From Pseudomonas sp. LBUM920 (GTDB taxonomy: Bacteria; Pseudomonadota; Gammaproteobacteria; Pseudomonadales; Pseudomonadaceae), in assembly GCF_003852315.1 (NCBI RefSeq), contig NZ_CP027762.1, forward strand, positions 973,501 through 1,037,500: a stretch of DNA of 64,000 bases, given 5' to 3'. Made by a program: the position numbers and the translations under genes. Each line of letters begins with the position of its first letter. Position 1 is the stretch's first letter. The notes beneath the pieces were generated by a model, which saw only the letters and a program-made list of their open reading frames with translations, was not told where the DNA came from and made no database searches. Below are positions 17,431 to 24,682 of the stretch, piece by piece.

Positions 17431-18471
17431 TCAAGGCGCAGGGTTCGGATGATCCTTCTGAATCGCTTCGATCCCTTCCAATACCTCTTTGGACAGCGTC
17501 AGGTCAGCGCTGGCAATGTTGCTATCCAGTTGCTCCAAAGACGTCGCGCCAATGATGTTGCTGGTCACAAACGGCTGTTGCGTCACGAACGCCAAGGCCA
17601 TTTGCGCTGGGTCCAGGTCGTGTTCACGCGCCAGCGCCACATAACGGCTGCACGCGGCTTCGGACTGCGGGTTGAAGTAGCGACTGAAACGGCTGTATTC
17701 GGTCAGGCGTGCCTTGGCCGGGCGTGCGCCGTTCTCGTACTTTCCGCTGAGCATGCCGAACGCCAGGGGCGAATACGCCAGCAGCCCGCACTGTTCACGA
17801 ATCGCCACTTCCGCCAGGCCCACTTCAAAGCTGCGGTTGAGCAGGTTGTAAGGGTTCTGGATCGACACCGCGCGGGTCCAGCCGCGGGCCTCGGCCAGGG
17901 CGAGGAACTTCATGGTGCCCCATGGGGTTTCGTTGGACAGGCCGATGTGGCGGATCTTGCCGGCTTTTACCTGCTCGTCCAGTGCTTCGAGGGTTTCTTC
18001 CAGCGGGGTGAGGTCGTCTTCGTCCTTGTGCTTGTAGCTCAGTTGGCCGAAGAAGTTGGTGCTGCGTTCCGGCCAGTGCAGCTGGTAGAGGTCGATCCAG
18101 TCGGTTTGCAGGCGCTTGAGGCTGGCGTCCAGTGCTTCGACAATGTGCTTGCGGTTGTGGCGCAGGTGGCCATCGCGGATGTAGTCGATGGTGTTGCCGG
18201 GGCCGGCGATCTTGCTGGCGAGGATCCAGTCGGCACGGTCGCCGCGGCTTTTGAAGTAATTACCGATGTAACGCTCGGTGGTGGCATAGGTGTCGGCCTT
18301 GGGCGGCACCGGGTACATTTCCGCCGTGTCGAGGAAGTTGATCCCCGCGGCCTTGGCCCGTTCGATCTGCGCGAAGGCCTCTGCCTCGCTGTTCTGCTCA
18401 CCCCAGGTCATGGTGCCCAAGGCTATCGCGCTTACGTTCAGATCGGTTCGGCCCAGCTGTCGATAATCCAT
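17431..18471 (-). CDS. Aldo/keto reductase, Tas family
   Basis: 346-aa NADP(H)-dependent oxidoreductase, the same length as E. coli Tas. Motifs include the N-terminal YRQLGRTDLNVSAIALGTMTWG, catalytic-site region INFLDTAEMY (aspartate and tyrosine), lysine in WILASKIAG and histidine in LYQLHWPERSTNFFG. The start at 18469-18471 has AAGGAG 6 nt upstream; an ATG eight codons further up lacks a site. Substrate unknown. It is divergent from rplM with about 250 bp between them. Confidence 0.9.
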   Translation of the reverse strand: MDYRQLGRTDLNVSAIALGTMTWGEQNSEAEAFAQIERAKAAGINFLDTAEMYPVPPKADTYATTERYIGNYFKSRGDRADWILASKIAGPGNTIDYIRDGHLRHNRKHIVEALDASLKRLQTDWIDLYQLHWPERSTNFFGQLSYKHKDEDDLTPLEETLEALDEQVKAGKIRHIGLSNETPWGTMKFLALAEARGWTRAVSIQNPYNLLNRSFEVGLAEVAIREQCGLLAYSPLAFGMLSGKYENGARPAKARLTEYSRFSRYFNPQSEAACSRYVALAREHDLDPAQMALAFVTQQPFVTSNIIGATSLEQLDSNIASADLTLSKEVLEGIEAIQKDHPNPAP

Positions 18472-18648
18472 CGGGTACTCCTTCGGGGAAAACAATCATA
18501 AAAGCAGGTTGAATTTTTTTTCGCAATCTGCATAATTGCCCACCTCTTTCTGCAGTGGAAGTGATGCGCCGCCTGCCGAAGAATCTTGCCGTTGAACGGA
18601 CGCGCCGACCCGAGCCCCCGATAGCGTCTGTATCCGGCTGCCTTTGAC

Positions 18649-18677
18649 TTGTCAAAGTACGCACTATTCAGTAAGAT
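18649..18677 (+). promoter_or_regulatory. Candidate sigma-70 promoter of rplM-rpsI
   Basis: TTGTCA (18649-18654) and TAAGAT (18672-18677) are separated by 17 bp and would start transcription about 35 nt before rplM. Confidence 0.45.
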
Positions 18678-18719
18678 CCGCCGTCTAATTTACAGGGCGG
18701 CCCCTGAGGCTATTAAAGA

Positions 18720-19148
18720 ATGACAACTTTTACTGCAAAACCGGAAACAGTTCAGCGCGACTGGTTTGTCGTCGACGCCGCTGGTCAGACCCTGGGTCGT
18801 CTGGCCACTGAAGTCGCCAGCCGTCTGCGTGGCAAGCACAAGCCTGAGTACACCCCTCACGTTGACACCGGTGACTACATCGTGATCATCAACGCTGAGC
18901 AGGTACGTGTTACCGGCAACAAAGCGCAAGACAAAATGTACTACCGTCACTCCGGTTTCCCAGGCGGTATCAAGTCTTCGAACTTTGAAGGCCTGATTTC
19001 CAAGAAGCCTGAAGCACCGATCGAAATCGCGGTCAAAGGCATGCTGCCGAAGGGCCCACTGGGTCGCGATATGTTTCGCAAGCTGAAAGTCTATGCGGGC
19101 GCTGTACACCCTCATGCTGCTCAGCAGCCCCAAGAACTGAAGTTTTAA
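18720..19148 (+). CDS. rplM: 50S ribosomal protein L13
   Basis: 142-aa large-subunit protein, full length. Recognisable by the whole-length family pattern: WFVVDAAGQTLGRLATEVAS, HVDTGDYIVIINAEQVRVTGNKAQDKMYYRHSG, and GMLPKGPLGRDMFRKLKVYAG. It is followed by rpsI 14 bp downstream, the conserved two-gene operon of bacteria. Confidence 0.99.
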   Translation: MTTFTAKPETVQRDWFVVDAAGQTLGRLATEVASRLRGKHKPEYTPHVDTGDYIVIINAEQVRVTGNKAQDKMYYRHSGFPGGIKSSNFEGLISKKPEAPIEIAVKGMLPKGPLGRDMFRKLKVYAGAVHPHAAQQPQELKF

Positions 19149-19162
19149 CGGAATAGTTCATT

Positions 19163-19555
19163 ATGTCGGCGACTCAAAATTACGGCACTGGCCGTCGCAA
19201 AACCGCAACCGCACGCGTTTTCCTGCGTCCGGGCACTGGTAACATCTCGATCAACAACCGCACTCTGGACAACTTCTTCGGTCGCGAAACTGCCCGCATG
19301 GTAGTTCGTCAGCCGCTGGAACTGACCGAGACTGTTGAAAAGTTCGACATCTACGTCACCGTTATCGGTGGCGGTGTAAGTGGTCAAGCTGGCGCAATCC
19401 GCCACGGTATCACTCGCGCTCTGATGCAGTACGACGAAACCCTGCGTGGCGCACTGCGCAAAGCTGGCTTCGTAACTCGCGATGCTCGTGAAGTTGAACG
19501 TAAGAAAGTCGGTCTGCGTAAAGCGCGTAAGCGTCCGCAGTACTCGAAGCGTTAA
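19163..19555 (+). CDS. rpsI: 30S ribosomal protein S9
   Basis: 130-aa small-subunit protein. It shows YGTGRRKTATARVFL at the N-terminus, GGGVSGQAGAIRHGITRAL in the middle and the basic tail GLRKARKRPQYSKR that reaches the P-site tRNA. Co-transcribed with rplM and closed by a strong terminator. Confidence 0.99.
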   Translation: MSATQNYGTGRRKTATARVFLRPGTGNISINNRTLDNFFGRETARMVVRQPLELTETVEKFDIYVTVIGGGVSGQAGAIRHGITRALMQYDETLRGALRKAGFVTRDAREVERKKVGLRKARKRPQYSKR

Positions 19556-19572
19556 TTCGCTTTACGTTCCAC

Positions 19573-19608
19573 AAAAACGCCCAACTCCTCACGGAGCTGG
19601 GCGTTTTT
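19573..19608 (+). terminator. Terminator of rplM-rpsI
   Basis: A 16-bp stem with one mismatch (left arm AAAAACGCCCAACTCC, right arm GGAGCTGGGCGTTTTT), 4-nt loop and T-run, 18 bp past the rpsI stop. Confidence 0.92.
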
Positions 19609-19646
19609 TATTGCCTGCGATTTATGCACAAATTTCGCCGTGACAA

Positions 19647-19674
19647 CTTGCCACATCCGTAGACCCCCTATACT
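19647..19674 (+). promoter_or_regulatory. Candidate promoter of petABC
   Basis: CTTGCC (19647-19652) and TATACT (19669-19674) with 16 bp between. Transcription would begin about 140 nt before petA, leaving a long structured leader. Confidence 0.45.
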
Positions 19675-19691
19675 ACAAGGCCTGGAGAGGG

Positions 19692-19729
19692 AGCCCCGGG
19701 CAATTCCCTTGTCATACGTGGGGCTTTTC
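19692..19729 (+). promoter_or_regulatory. Attenuator-like hairpin in the petABC leader
   Basis: AGCCCC (19692-19697) pairs with GGGGCT (19720-19725) around an inner GGG/CCC stem, and the right arm is followed by TTTCATT. It lies between the candidate promoter and petA. Confidence 0.35.
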
Positions 19730-19820
19730 ATTACCATTCGGCAAAATTTTTATAAGTAAAGATTCAACACTTAGTAGACGCCTGATTTAACAGGCCAAAA
19801 AGCTGATGGGAGAGGACTGA

Positions 19821-20417
19821 ATGAGCAATGACGGCGTGAATGCAGGCCGGCGTCGCTTCTTGGTAGCAGCCACATCCGTGGTGGGTGCTGCAGGAGCGGT
19901 GGGGGCTGCGGTCCCGTTCGTGGGGTCATGGTTTCCCAGTGCCAAGGCGAAAGCCGCAGGTGCACCGGTGAAGGTGAATGTCAGCAAGATCGACCCAGGC
20001 CAGCAGATGATTGCTGAGTGGCGCGGTCAGCCGGTCTTCATCGTTCGTCGTACTGAGGAAATCCTGGGGAATCTGAAAAAAATCGAAGGTCAGCTGTCTG
20101 ATCCCGACTCGAAGAATTCCGACCAACCCGCCTACGTCGATAAGGAAATCCGTTCGATCAAGCCAGAGATTCTACTGCTGATCGGTATCTGCACCCACCT
20201 CGGCTGCTCGCCTACCTTCCGCCCTGAAGTTGCTCCTGCCGACCTGGGCAAAGACTGGGTGGGTGGTTACTTCTGCCCTTGCCATGGCTCTCACTACGAC
20301 CTGGCCGGCCGCGTCTACAAGTCACAACCCGCACCACTGAACCTGCCAGTTCCGCCACATCACTACGAGACTGACAGTGTCATTGTCATTGGCGTCGACG
20401 AGGGGGAGAAAGCCTGA
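19821..20417 (+). CDS. petA: Ubiquinol-cytochrome c reductase, Rieske iron-sulfur subunit
   Basis: 198-aa Rieske subunit of the cytochrome bc1 complex, passing electrons from ubiquinol to cytochrome c1 at the periplasmic face. A twin-arginine signal-anchor (NAGRRRFLVAATSVVGAAG) at the N-terminus is kept as the membrane helix. The [2Fe-2S] ligand boxes are CTHLGC and CPCHGSHYD, with the two cysteines of the stabilising disulfide. Start has GGGAGAGG upstream. The stop TGA overlaps the petB ATG by one base. Confidence 0.98.
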   Translation: MSNDGVNAGRRRFLVAATSVVGAAGAVGAAVPFVGSWFPSAKAKAAGAPVKVNVSKIDPGQQMIAEWRGQPVFIVRRTEEILGNLKKIEGQLSDPDSKNSDQPAYVDKEIRSIKPEILLLIGICTHLGCSPTFRPEVAPADLGKDWVGGYFCPCHGSHYDLAGRVYKSQPAPLNLPVPPHHYETDSVIVIGVDEGEKA

Positions 20418-21628
20418 TGAGCAAGTTCATGGATTGGGTGGATGCGCGCTTCCCCGCTACCAAAATGTGGGAAGACCATCTCAGCAAATATTACGCACCA
20501 AAAAACTTCAACTTCTTCTACTTCTTCGGCTCCCTGGCACTGTTGGTGCTGGTCAACCAACTCGTCACCGGCGTCTGGCTGACGATGAGCTACACACCCT
20601 CGGCTGAAGAGGCCTTTGCGTCCGTTGAAGGGATCATGCGCGACGTCGAGTACGGCTCGATCCTGCGCTTGCTTCACTCCACCGGCGCCTCGGCGTTCTT
20701 CATCGTGGTCTACATGCACATGTTCCGTGGCTTGCTCTACGGGTCATACCAAAAACCCCGCGAGCTGGTGTGGGTGTTTGGCATGCTGATCTATCTGGCG
20801 CTGATGGCCGAGGCCTTCATGGGTTACCTGCTGCCATGGGGTCAGATGTCGTACTGGGGCGCTCAGGTGATTATCTCGCTGTTCGGCGCGATCCCGGTCA
20901 TCGGCAACGACCTGACCCAGTGGATTCGTGGTGACTACCTGATCTCCGGCATCACCTTGAACCGCTTCTTCGCCTTGCACGTTGTGGCCCTGCCGATCGT
21001 GATTCTGGGCCTGGTGGTGCTGCATATCCTGGCGCTGCACGAAGTGGGGTCGAACAACCCCGATGGCGTCGACATCAAGAAGCATAAAGACGAAAACGGC
21101 ATCCCGCTGGACGGCATTCCGTTCCACCCGTACTACACCGTCAAAGACATTGTCGGCGTGGTGGTGTTCTTGTTCATCTTCTGCTCGATCGTGTTCTTTT
21201 TCCCGGAGATGGGCGGGTATTTCCTCGAGAAGCCTAACTTCGAACAGGCCAACGCCTTCAAGACGCCTGAGCACATTGCACCGGTCTGGTACTTCACGCC
21301 GTTCTACGCGATCTTGCGGGCGATTCCAGACAAGCTCATGGGCGTTGTTGCCATGGGTGCGTCGATTGCGCTGTTGTTCGTCCTGCCGTGGCTTGACCGC
21401 AGCCCGGTCAAGTCGATGCGCTACAAAGGATGGTTGAGCCGAATCTGGCTGGTGGTGTTCTGCATCGCCTTCATGCTGCTGGGCTGGACCGGCGTCCAGG
21501 CACCGACGCCTTCGCTGACGTTGCTGTCGCAGGTCTGCACCTTCCTGTACTTCGCCTACTTCATTCTGATGCCGTTCTACACCCGGCTCGAGAAGACCAA
21601 ACCGGTTCCGGAAAGGGTGACTGGCTGA
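20417..21628 (+). CDS. petB: Cytochrome b subunit of the bc1 complex
   Basis: 403-aa polytopic membrane protein carrying hemes bL and bH and both quinone sites. Heme-ligand histidines are in LHSTGASAFFIVVYMHMF and FFALHVVALPIVILGLVVLHILALHEVG. The Qo-site motif reads PVWY at 289-292 instead of the PEWY of mitochondria and alphaproteobacteria. Overlaps petA and petC by one base each (ATGA/TGATG junctions), so the three subunits are translated in coupled fashion. Confidence 0.98.
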   Translation: MSKFMDWVDARFPATKMWEDHLSKYYAPKNFNFFYFFGSLALLVLVNQLVTGVWLTMSYTPSAEEAFASVEGIMRDVEYGSILRLLHSTGASAFFIVVYMHMFRGLLYGSYQKPRELVWVFGMLIYLALMAEAFMGYLLPWGQMSYWGAQVIISLFGAIPVIGNDLTQWIRGDYLISGITLNRFFALHVVALPIVILGLVVLHILALHEVGSNNPDGVDIKKHKDENGIPLDGIPFHPYYTVKDIVGVVVFLFIFCSIVFFFPEMGGYFLEKPNFEQANAFKTPEHIAPVWYFTPFYAILRAIPDKLMGVVAMGASIALLFVLPWLDRSPVKSMRYKGWLSRIWLVVFCIAFMLLGWTGVQAPTPSLTLLSQVCTFLYFAYFILMPFYTRLEKTKPVPERVTG

Positions 21629-22407
21629 TGAAAAAGTTATTCGTTGCTTTGATGCTTGCGGCACTGCCGCTACTGTCCTTCGCGGCCGAGCATGGCCCGG
21701 AACTGGAAAAAGTCGATATCGACGTCTCTGACAAAGCTGCAATGCAAGATGGTGCGCGTACCTTCGCCAACTACTGCATGGGCTGCCACAGTGCCAAGTT
21801 CCAGCGCTATGAGCGGGTTGCCGATGACCTCGGTATCCCGCATGAGCTGATGCTGGAGAAACTGGTGTTCACCGGCGCCAAGATTGGCGACCACATGAAC
21901 ATCGGCATGCAGCCTGCCGACGCCAAGGCCTGGTTCGGTGCCGCACCGCCTGACCTGACCCTGGTGGCGCGCGTGCGGGGTACCGATTGGCTGTACGGCT
22001 ACCTTAAATCCTTCTACGAAGACCCGACGCGCCCTTGGGGTGTGAACAACAAAGTCTTCCCGAACGTCGGTATGCCTAACGTTCTGGTCGGCCTGCAGGG
22101 TCGCCAAGTGGTAGGATGCAAGCAGGTTCAGGTCGTTGAAGACGGCAAGAAGCAATATGATCCGTTGACCGGCACGCCTCTGACGCATGAAGCGTGTGAT
22201 CAACTGACCATAGTGCCCAAGACCGGTACGCTGAACGAAGAGCAGTTTGACGAGAAGGTCAAGAATCTGGTGACCTTCCTGGCCTACTCGGCCAACCCGG
22301 TCAAACTGCAACATCAGCGCATCGGTACCTATGTATTGCTGTACCTGGCCTTCTTCTTCGTATTCGCCTATCTGCTTAAACGCGAATACTGGAAGGATGT
22401 GCATTGA
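21628..22407 (+). CDS. petC: Cytochrome c1 subunit of the bc1 complex
   Basis: 259-aa heme c protein anchored by a C-terminal helix. A cleaved signal peptide (MKKLFVALMLAALPLLSFA) precedes the heme-attachment site CMGCH in FANYCMGCHSAKFQRY; a methionine in NIGMQPADAKAWFGAAPPDLTLVAR is the likely axial ligand. The C-terminal helix is RIGTYVLLYLAFFFVFAYLLKREYWKDV. Start is the ATG overlapping the petB stop; the open frame upstream inside petB is not used. Confidence 0.97.
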   Translation: MKKLFVALMLAALPLLSFAAEHGPELEKVDIDVSDKAAMQDGARTFANYCMGCHSAKFQRYERVADDLGIPHELMLEKLVFTGAKIGDHMNIGMQPADAKAWFGAAPPDLTLVARVRGTDWLYGYLKSFYEDPTRPWGVNNKVFPNVGMPNVLVGLQGRQVVGCKQVQVVEDGKKQYDPLTGTPLTHEACDQLTIVPKTGTLNEEQFDEKVKNLVTFLAYSANPVKLQHQRIGTYVLLYLAFFFVFAYLLKREYWKDVH

Positions 22408-22436
22408 TCCAACCGTAAGCAATTGCTGTTAATCTT

Positions 22437-22517
22437 GCGCGCCCAGCGGCATCTCTGAACACGTAGCGGTCTGGTTGAACCAGGCACTACAGAGATGCTT
22501 TCTGGGCGCGCTCGTTT
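22437..22517 (+). terminator. Three-tier nested stem-loop between petC and sspA
   Basis: Outer stem GCGCGCCCAG (22437-22446)/CTGGGCGCGC (22502-22511), middle stem CATCTCTG (22450-22457)/CAGAGATG (22490-22497) and an inner TGGTT/AACCA hairpin are all nested. TCGTTTTTG follows, so it can terminate petABC. It is much larger than an ordinary terminator and may also shape the sspA 5' end. Confidence 0.7.
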
Positions 22518-22556
22518 TTGAGCTTTCGATAATTTCAACAAGCGAGGAGGACCGCC

Positions 22557-23174
22557 ATGGGCGTGACCAACCGGTTGGCCTGTTACTCCGACCCCGCCGA
22601 CCACTATTCCCACCGAGTACGCATCGTGCTCGCAGAGAAGGGTGTCAGCGCCGAGATCATCAGTGTGGAGGTGGGACGTCATCCGCCGAAACTGATCGAA
22701 GTGAACCCTTACGGCAGCTTGCCCACCCTGGTCGATCGTGACCTGGCGTTGTGGGAGTCAACCGTGGTGATGGAATACCTGGATGAGCGTTACCCGCATC
22801 CCCCTTTGCTGCCGGTGTACCCGGTGGCGCGTGCCAACAGCCGCCTGCTGATCCATCGGATCCAGCGTGACTGGTGCGGGCTGGTGGATGTGATTCTGGA
22901 TTCACGCAGTAAAGAAGCCGTTCGGGTGCAGGCGCGCAAGGAATTGCGTGAGAGCCTGACCGGCGTTTCGCCGCTGTTCGCCGACAAACCTTTTTTCCTC
23001 AGCGAGGAACAAAGCTTGGTGGATTGCTGCCTATTACCCATACTCTGGCGCTTGCCGATCCTGGGCATTGAACTGCCACGGCCGGCCAAGCCGTTGCTTG
23101 ATTACATGGAGCGCCAGTTTGCGCGTGAGGCTTTCCAGGCGAGTCTGTCTGGTGTCGAACGCGATATGCGCTAA
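22557..23174 (+). CDS. sspA: Stringent starvation protein A
   Basis: 205-aa glutathione-S-transferase-fold protein that binds RNA polymerase and alters promoter choice under starvation and acid stress. Thioredoxin-like domain (~8-90) with YSDPADHYSHRVRIVLAEKGV and NPYGSLPTLVDRDLALWESTVVMEYLDERYPHPPLLP, then an all-helical domain. The canonical catalytic residue of GSTs is absent, as usual for SspA. GAGGAGG lies upstream of the ATG. sspB follows 17 bp downstream. Confidence 0.96.
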   Translation: MGVTNRLACYSDPADHYSHRVRIVLAEKGVSAEIISVEVGRHPPKLIEVNPYGSLPTLVDRDLALWESTVVMEYLDERYPHPPLLPVYPVARANSRLLIHRIQRDWCGLVDVILDSRSKEAVRVQARKELRESLTGVSPLFADKPFFLSEEQSLVDCCLLPILWRLPILGIELPRPAKPLLDYMERQFAREAFQASLSGVERDMR

Positions 23175-23191
23175 GGCTTAAGGAGCCGCTG

Positions 23192-23611
23192 ATGAACTCC
23201 AGTCGACCCTATTTGGTCCGCGCGCTCTATGAGTGGATTGTGGACAACGATTGCACCCCGCACATGCTGGTCAACTCCGAATTTCCCAAGGTTGACGTGC
23301 CTCAAGGCTTTGCCAGTGACGGCCAGATTGTGCTGAACGTATCACCCAGTGCCGTGCGCCACCTGCACATGGACAACGAGGCTGTCAGCTTCGAAGGGCG
23401 TTTCGGCGGCGTGCCCCATACGCTGTTCGTGCCGATTGGCGCGATTCTCGGGATCTATGCCCGTGAGAATGGCCAAGGCATGGTGTTCGATCTGGAGTCG
23501 CCTTTCGAGGACGACGAATCGATCGAAGGCGAAGGCGGTGATGATGTACCACCACCAGACTCCGAGCCACCGCGTCCAAGCGGCCGGCCGAGCCTGAAAG
23601 TGGTGAAGTAA
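23192..23611 (+). CDS. sspB: ClpXP adaptor SspB
   Basis: 139-aa specificity-enhancing factor that tethers ssrA-tagged proteins to ClpXP. The Sm-like binding domain (residues ~1-110) shows RPYLVRALYEWIVDNDCTPHMLVN, QIVLNVSPSAVRHL and RFGGVPHTLFVPIGAILGIYARENGQGM. After an acidic linker (EDDESIEGEGGDDVPP) the C-terminal ClpX-binding tail ends RPSLKVVK, matching the family's xxLRVVK-type end. Confidence 0.95.
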   Translation: MNSSRPYLVRALYEWIVDNDCTPHMLVNSEFPKVDVPQGFASDGQIVLNVSPSAVRHLHMDNEAVSFEGRFGGVPHTLFVPIGAILGIYARENGQGMVFDLESPFEDDESIEGEGGDDVPPPDSEPPRPSGRPSLKVVK

Positions 23612-23638
23612 GCGGCTTTCACCCTCGGGTGAGCCTGA

Positions 23639-23671
23639 AAAATGCCTCGACACGCGTCGGGGCATTTTTTT
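23639..23671 (+). terminator. Terminator of sspAB
   Basis: AAAATGCCTCGACACGCGTC is the left half of a stem (AATGCC..GGCATT) ending in seven T, 28 bp past the sspB stop. Confidence 0.88.
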
Positions 23672-23711
23672 GCGCGAAGGATGTGGATGAAAGTCGCGAC
23701 ACAACGGTGAT

Positions 23712-23719
23712 CGTACAAC
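23712..23719. promoter_or_regulatory. Half-site matching the kdgD operator, in front of the FadR/GntR regulator gene
   Basis: CGTACAAC on the plus strand is the complement of the left arm of the palindrome at 25997-26016; on the minus strand the match extends to ten bases (GTTGTACGAT). It lies just upstream of a TATGAT -10-like box (23730-23735), so the regulator may control its own gene. Confidence 0.4.
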
Positions 23720-23769
23720 CGCCATGGGCTATGATGCGGGCTCAAGTTCGCCGAGAAAGATGGATCATC

Positions 23770-24519
23770 ATGGAAAACGCCAACACCGCCCCTCGTCTTC
23801 CCCGCAAGCGCCGCAGCCTTGCCCAGGAATTGGTCACGGTGTTGTCTGAGCAGATCCGCGACGGTCAACTCAAACGTGGCGATAAGTTGCCCACCGAGTC
23901 GGCAATCATGGAAGCCCATGGCGTCAGTCGTACGGTCGTGCGTGAAGCCATCTCACGTTTACAGGCGGCGGGGCAGGTGGAAACCCGTCACGGTATCGGC
24001 ACCTTTGTGTTGGACACGCCAAGCCCGAGCGGTTTCCGGATTGACCCGGCCACGGTGGTCACGCTGCGCGATGTGTTGGCGATTCTGGAGCTGCGGATCA
24101 GCCTGGAAGTGGAATCCGCCGGCCTTGCCGCGTTACGTCGCAGCGACGAGCAACTGGCCGCCATGCGTGCGGCGCTCGATGCCCTGAATGAAAGCGCTGC
24201 CCACGCCGGCGATGCGGTGGCGTCAGATTTCGCGTTCCACCTGGAAATTGCGCTGTCCACCGGCAACCGCTACTTCACCGACATCATGACCCACCTGGGC
24301 ACCAGCATCATTCCGCGTACACGCCTGAATTCAGCACGCCTGGCCCATGACGATCAGCAGCACTACATGGGCCGCCTGAGCCGCGAGCACGAAGAGATTT
24401 ATGAGGCAATTGCCCGTCAGGATTCGGACGCGGCACGCGCCGCCATGCGCTTGCATTTGACCAACAGCCGAGAGCGACTGCGCCATGCCCACGAAGAGGC
24501 AGAAGCGCAGCGCGGCTAA
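23770..24519 (+). CDS. FadR-subfamily GntR transcriptional regulator
   Basis: 249-aa DNA-binding protein. Winged helix at ~15-85 (LAQELVTVLSEQIRDGQLKRGDKLPTESAIMEAHGVSRTVVREAISRLQAAGQVETRHGIGTFV), then an all-helical FCD ligand domain (~95-235) with the metal/ligand histidines in DFAFHLEIALSTGNRYF and SREHEEIYEAI and LHLTNSRERL. FadR-type members commonly sense carboxylic acids. The neighbouring galactarate pathway and the shared ten-base site make it the probable sugar-acid regulator (GguR-like), although a phospholipase-like gene on the other strand lies between. Start chosen at MENANT; the ribosome site is weak. Confidence 0.85.
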   Translation: MENANTAPRLPRKRRSLAQELVTVLSEQIRDGQLKRGDKLPTESAIMEAHGVSRTVVREAISRLQAAGQVETRHGIGTFVLDTPSPSGFRIDPATVVTLRDVLAILELRISLEVESAGLAALRRSDEQLAAMRAALDALNESAAHAGDAVASDFAFHLEIALSTGNRYFTDIMTHLGTSIIPRTRLNSARLAHDDQQHYMGRLSREHEEIYEAIARQDSDAARAAMRLHLTNSRERLRHAHEEAEAQRG

Positions 24520-24558
24520 CCGGGCAACCGAGTGGTGTCGGGAGTCAATCGAGCCAAG

Positions 24559-24648
24559 TGTGGGAGCGGGCTTGCTCGCGAATGCGGTGTGTCAGTCTGC
24601 ACATGCATCAACTGAAAAAACGCCTTCGCGAGCAAGCTCGTTCCCACA
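24559..24648. repeat. REP pair (class A, right arm diverged)
   Basis: Facing copies of TGTGGGAGCGGGCTTGCTCG; the right copy has two changes (AAGCTCGTTCCC). Located between the convergent ends of the regulator and phospholipase-like genes. Confidence 0.88.
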
Positions 24649-24682
24649 TCTTGATCTCCTTGGCCTGGAGTTTTGCGTCTAC

